Shown here: piece after piece, positions 5,295 to 5,431 of the stretch
How the letters are laid out: each line of letters starts with the position of its first letter
Numbering within the stretch: the stretch's first letter is position 1
DNA from: JBDNFP01 sp041689775
Lineage (GTDB): Bacteria > Bacteroidota > Bacteroidia > Cytophagales > Spirosomataceae
Length of the DNA stretch: 5,431 bases
Assembly (NCBI GenBank): GCA_041689775.1
Contig: JBDNFP010000266.1
Location: 1 to 5,431, forward strand
Reading direction: 5' to 3'
Notes under the pieces: generated by a model
Databases searched by the model: none
Told to the model about the DNA's origin: nothing
The model's input: the letters and a program-made list of their open reading frames with translations, nothing else
Position numbers and translations under genes: made by a program

Positions 5295-5431
5295 TACCAA
5301 TTTAGTTATTAAACGCCGTATTAAAAGCGTTCAGATAATGATGGTTTCCAGTAATTGATTTTATGGTTGTAGTATTCATTTCCTTGACCATTTTAGCTAA
5401 CCATATTTTCAGACTTTCCATGGTTTCAAAT
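5292..5431. mobile_element. End of an insertion sequence, possibly IS630-type, running off the window
   Basis: The transporter reading frame breaks at GAATGG|TAATACC, and from here the sequence is AT-rich and carries a transposase-like tail on the minus strand. A TA dinucleotide at 5292-5293 lies exactly at the junction, which would fit the TA target duplication of IS630/Tc1-type elements. The other end is outside the window, so neither the inverted repeats nor the duplication can be checked. Confidence 0.5.
5302..5430 (-). CDS. Transposase C-terminal fragment, IS630-like (cut by window edge)
   Basis: On the minus strand a frame enters from the right edge and ends at TAA (5304-5302), giving 42 residues that start FETMESLKIWLAKMVKEM and end in SITGNHHYLNAFNTAFNN. 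An amphipathic helix followed by T-x-x-S-I-T-G and a short tail is reminiscent of the C-termini of some IS630-type transposases (a pattern such as VVASITGWDFI). No catalytic residue is in view, so the family is tentative. Position supports the call: the gene ends about ten bases from the point where the transporter is interrupted, as transposase genes do near an element end. Confidence 0.5.
   Translation of the reverse strand, partial: FETMESLKIWLAKMVKEMNTTTIKSITGNHHYLNAFNTAFNN

Overview
This window looks like a Bacteroidota chromosome, probably from the Cytophagales. The evidence is the pair of divergent TAnnTTTG-type promoter elements between the tRNA and era, the absence of clear Shine-Dalgarno sequences, and the style of Era, Der and the transposases. 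The species cannot be fixed from the sequence alone.

Positions 1-2317 are a cluster of insertion-sequence remnants. First comes the C-terminal tail of an IS5-type transposase (2-130), then an AT-rich spacer. Next is an almost complete IS4-family element (295-1525) bounded by perfect 17-bp inverted repeats. An IS1-family transposase gene (1550-2317) follows directly. Both transposase genes are split by frame changes. Positions 2318-2449 may hold the last codons of a host gene cut by the IS1 element. A strong bidirectional-looking terminator follows at 2453-2484.

Positions 2492-5032 are core chromosome with a translation theme. An initiator tRNA-fMet gene lies on the minus strand. Diverging from it is era (30S maturation GTPase), followed 111 bp later by der (double-GTPase of 50S assembly). 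Both GTPases are full length with intact signature motifs. Four bases after der begins an EamA/DMT-type transporter, but only its first 85 codons remain. It is cut at 5292-5294 by another insertion sequence, whose transposase tail reads leftward into the window.

The most interesting observation concerns the broken transposases. At three places, once in the IS4 gene and twice in the IS1 gene, removing exactly 16 GC-rich bases restores both the reading frame and the expected motif spacing: the YREK signature, the zinc-finger spacing, and the DELW motif. Two of the three 16-mers match at 11 of 16 positions (CAGGG..GCCCG.G..), and all contain small dyad symmetries. This suggests a recurrent micro-insertion of fixed size rather than random decay. 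The family spacing comes from memory, not from an alignment. A fourth frame change, in the IS1 gene, is best explained by a GGTG tandem duplication and is an ordinary mutation.
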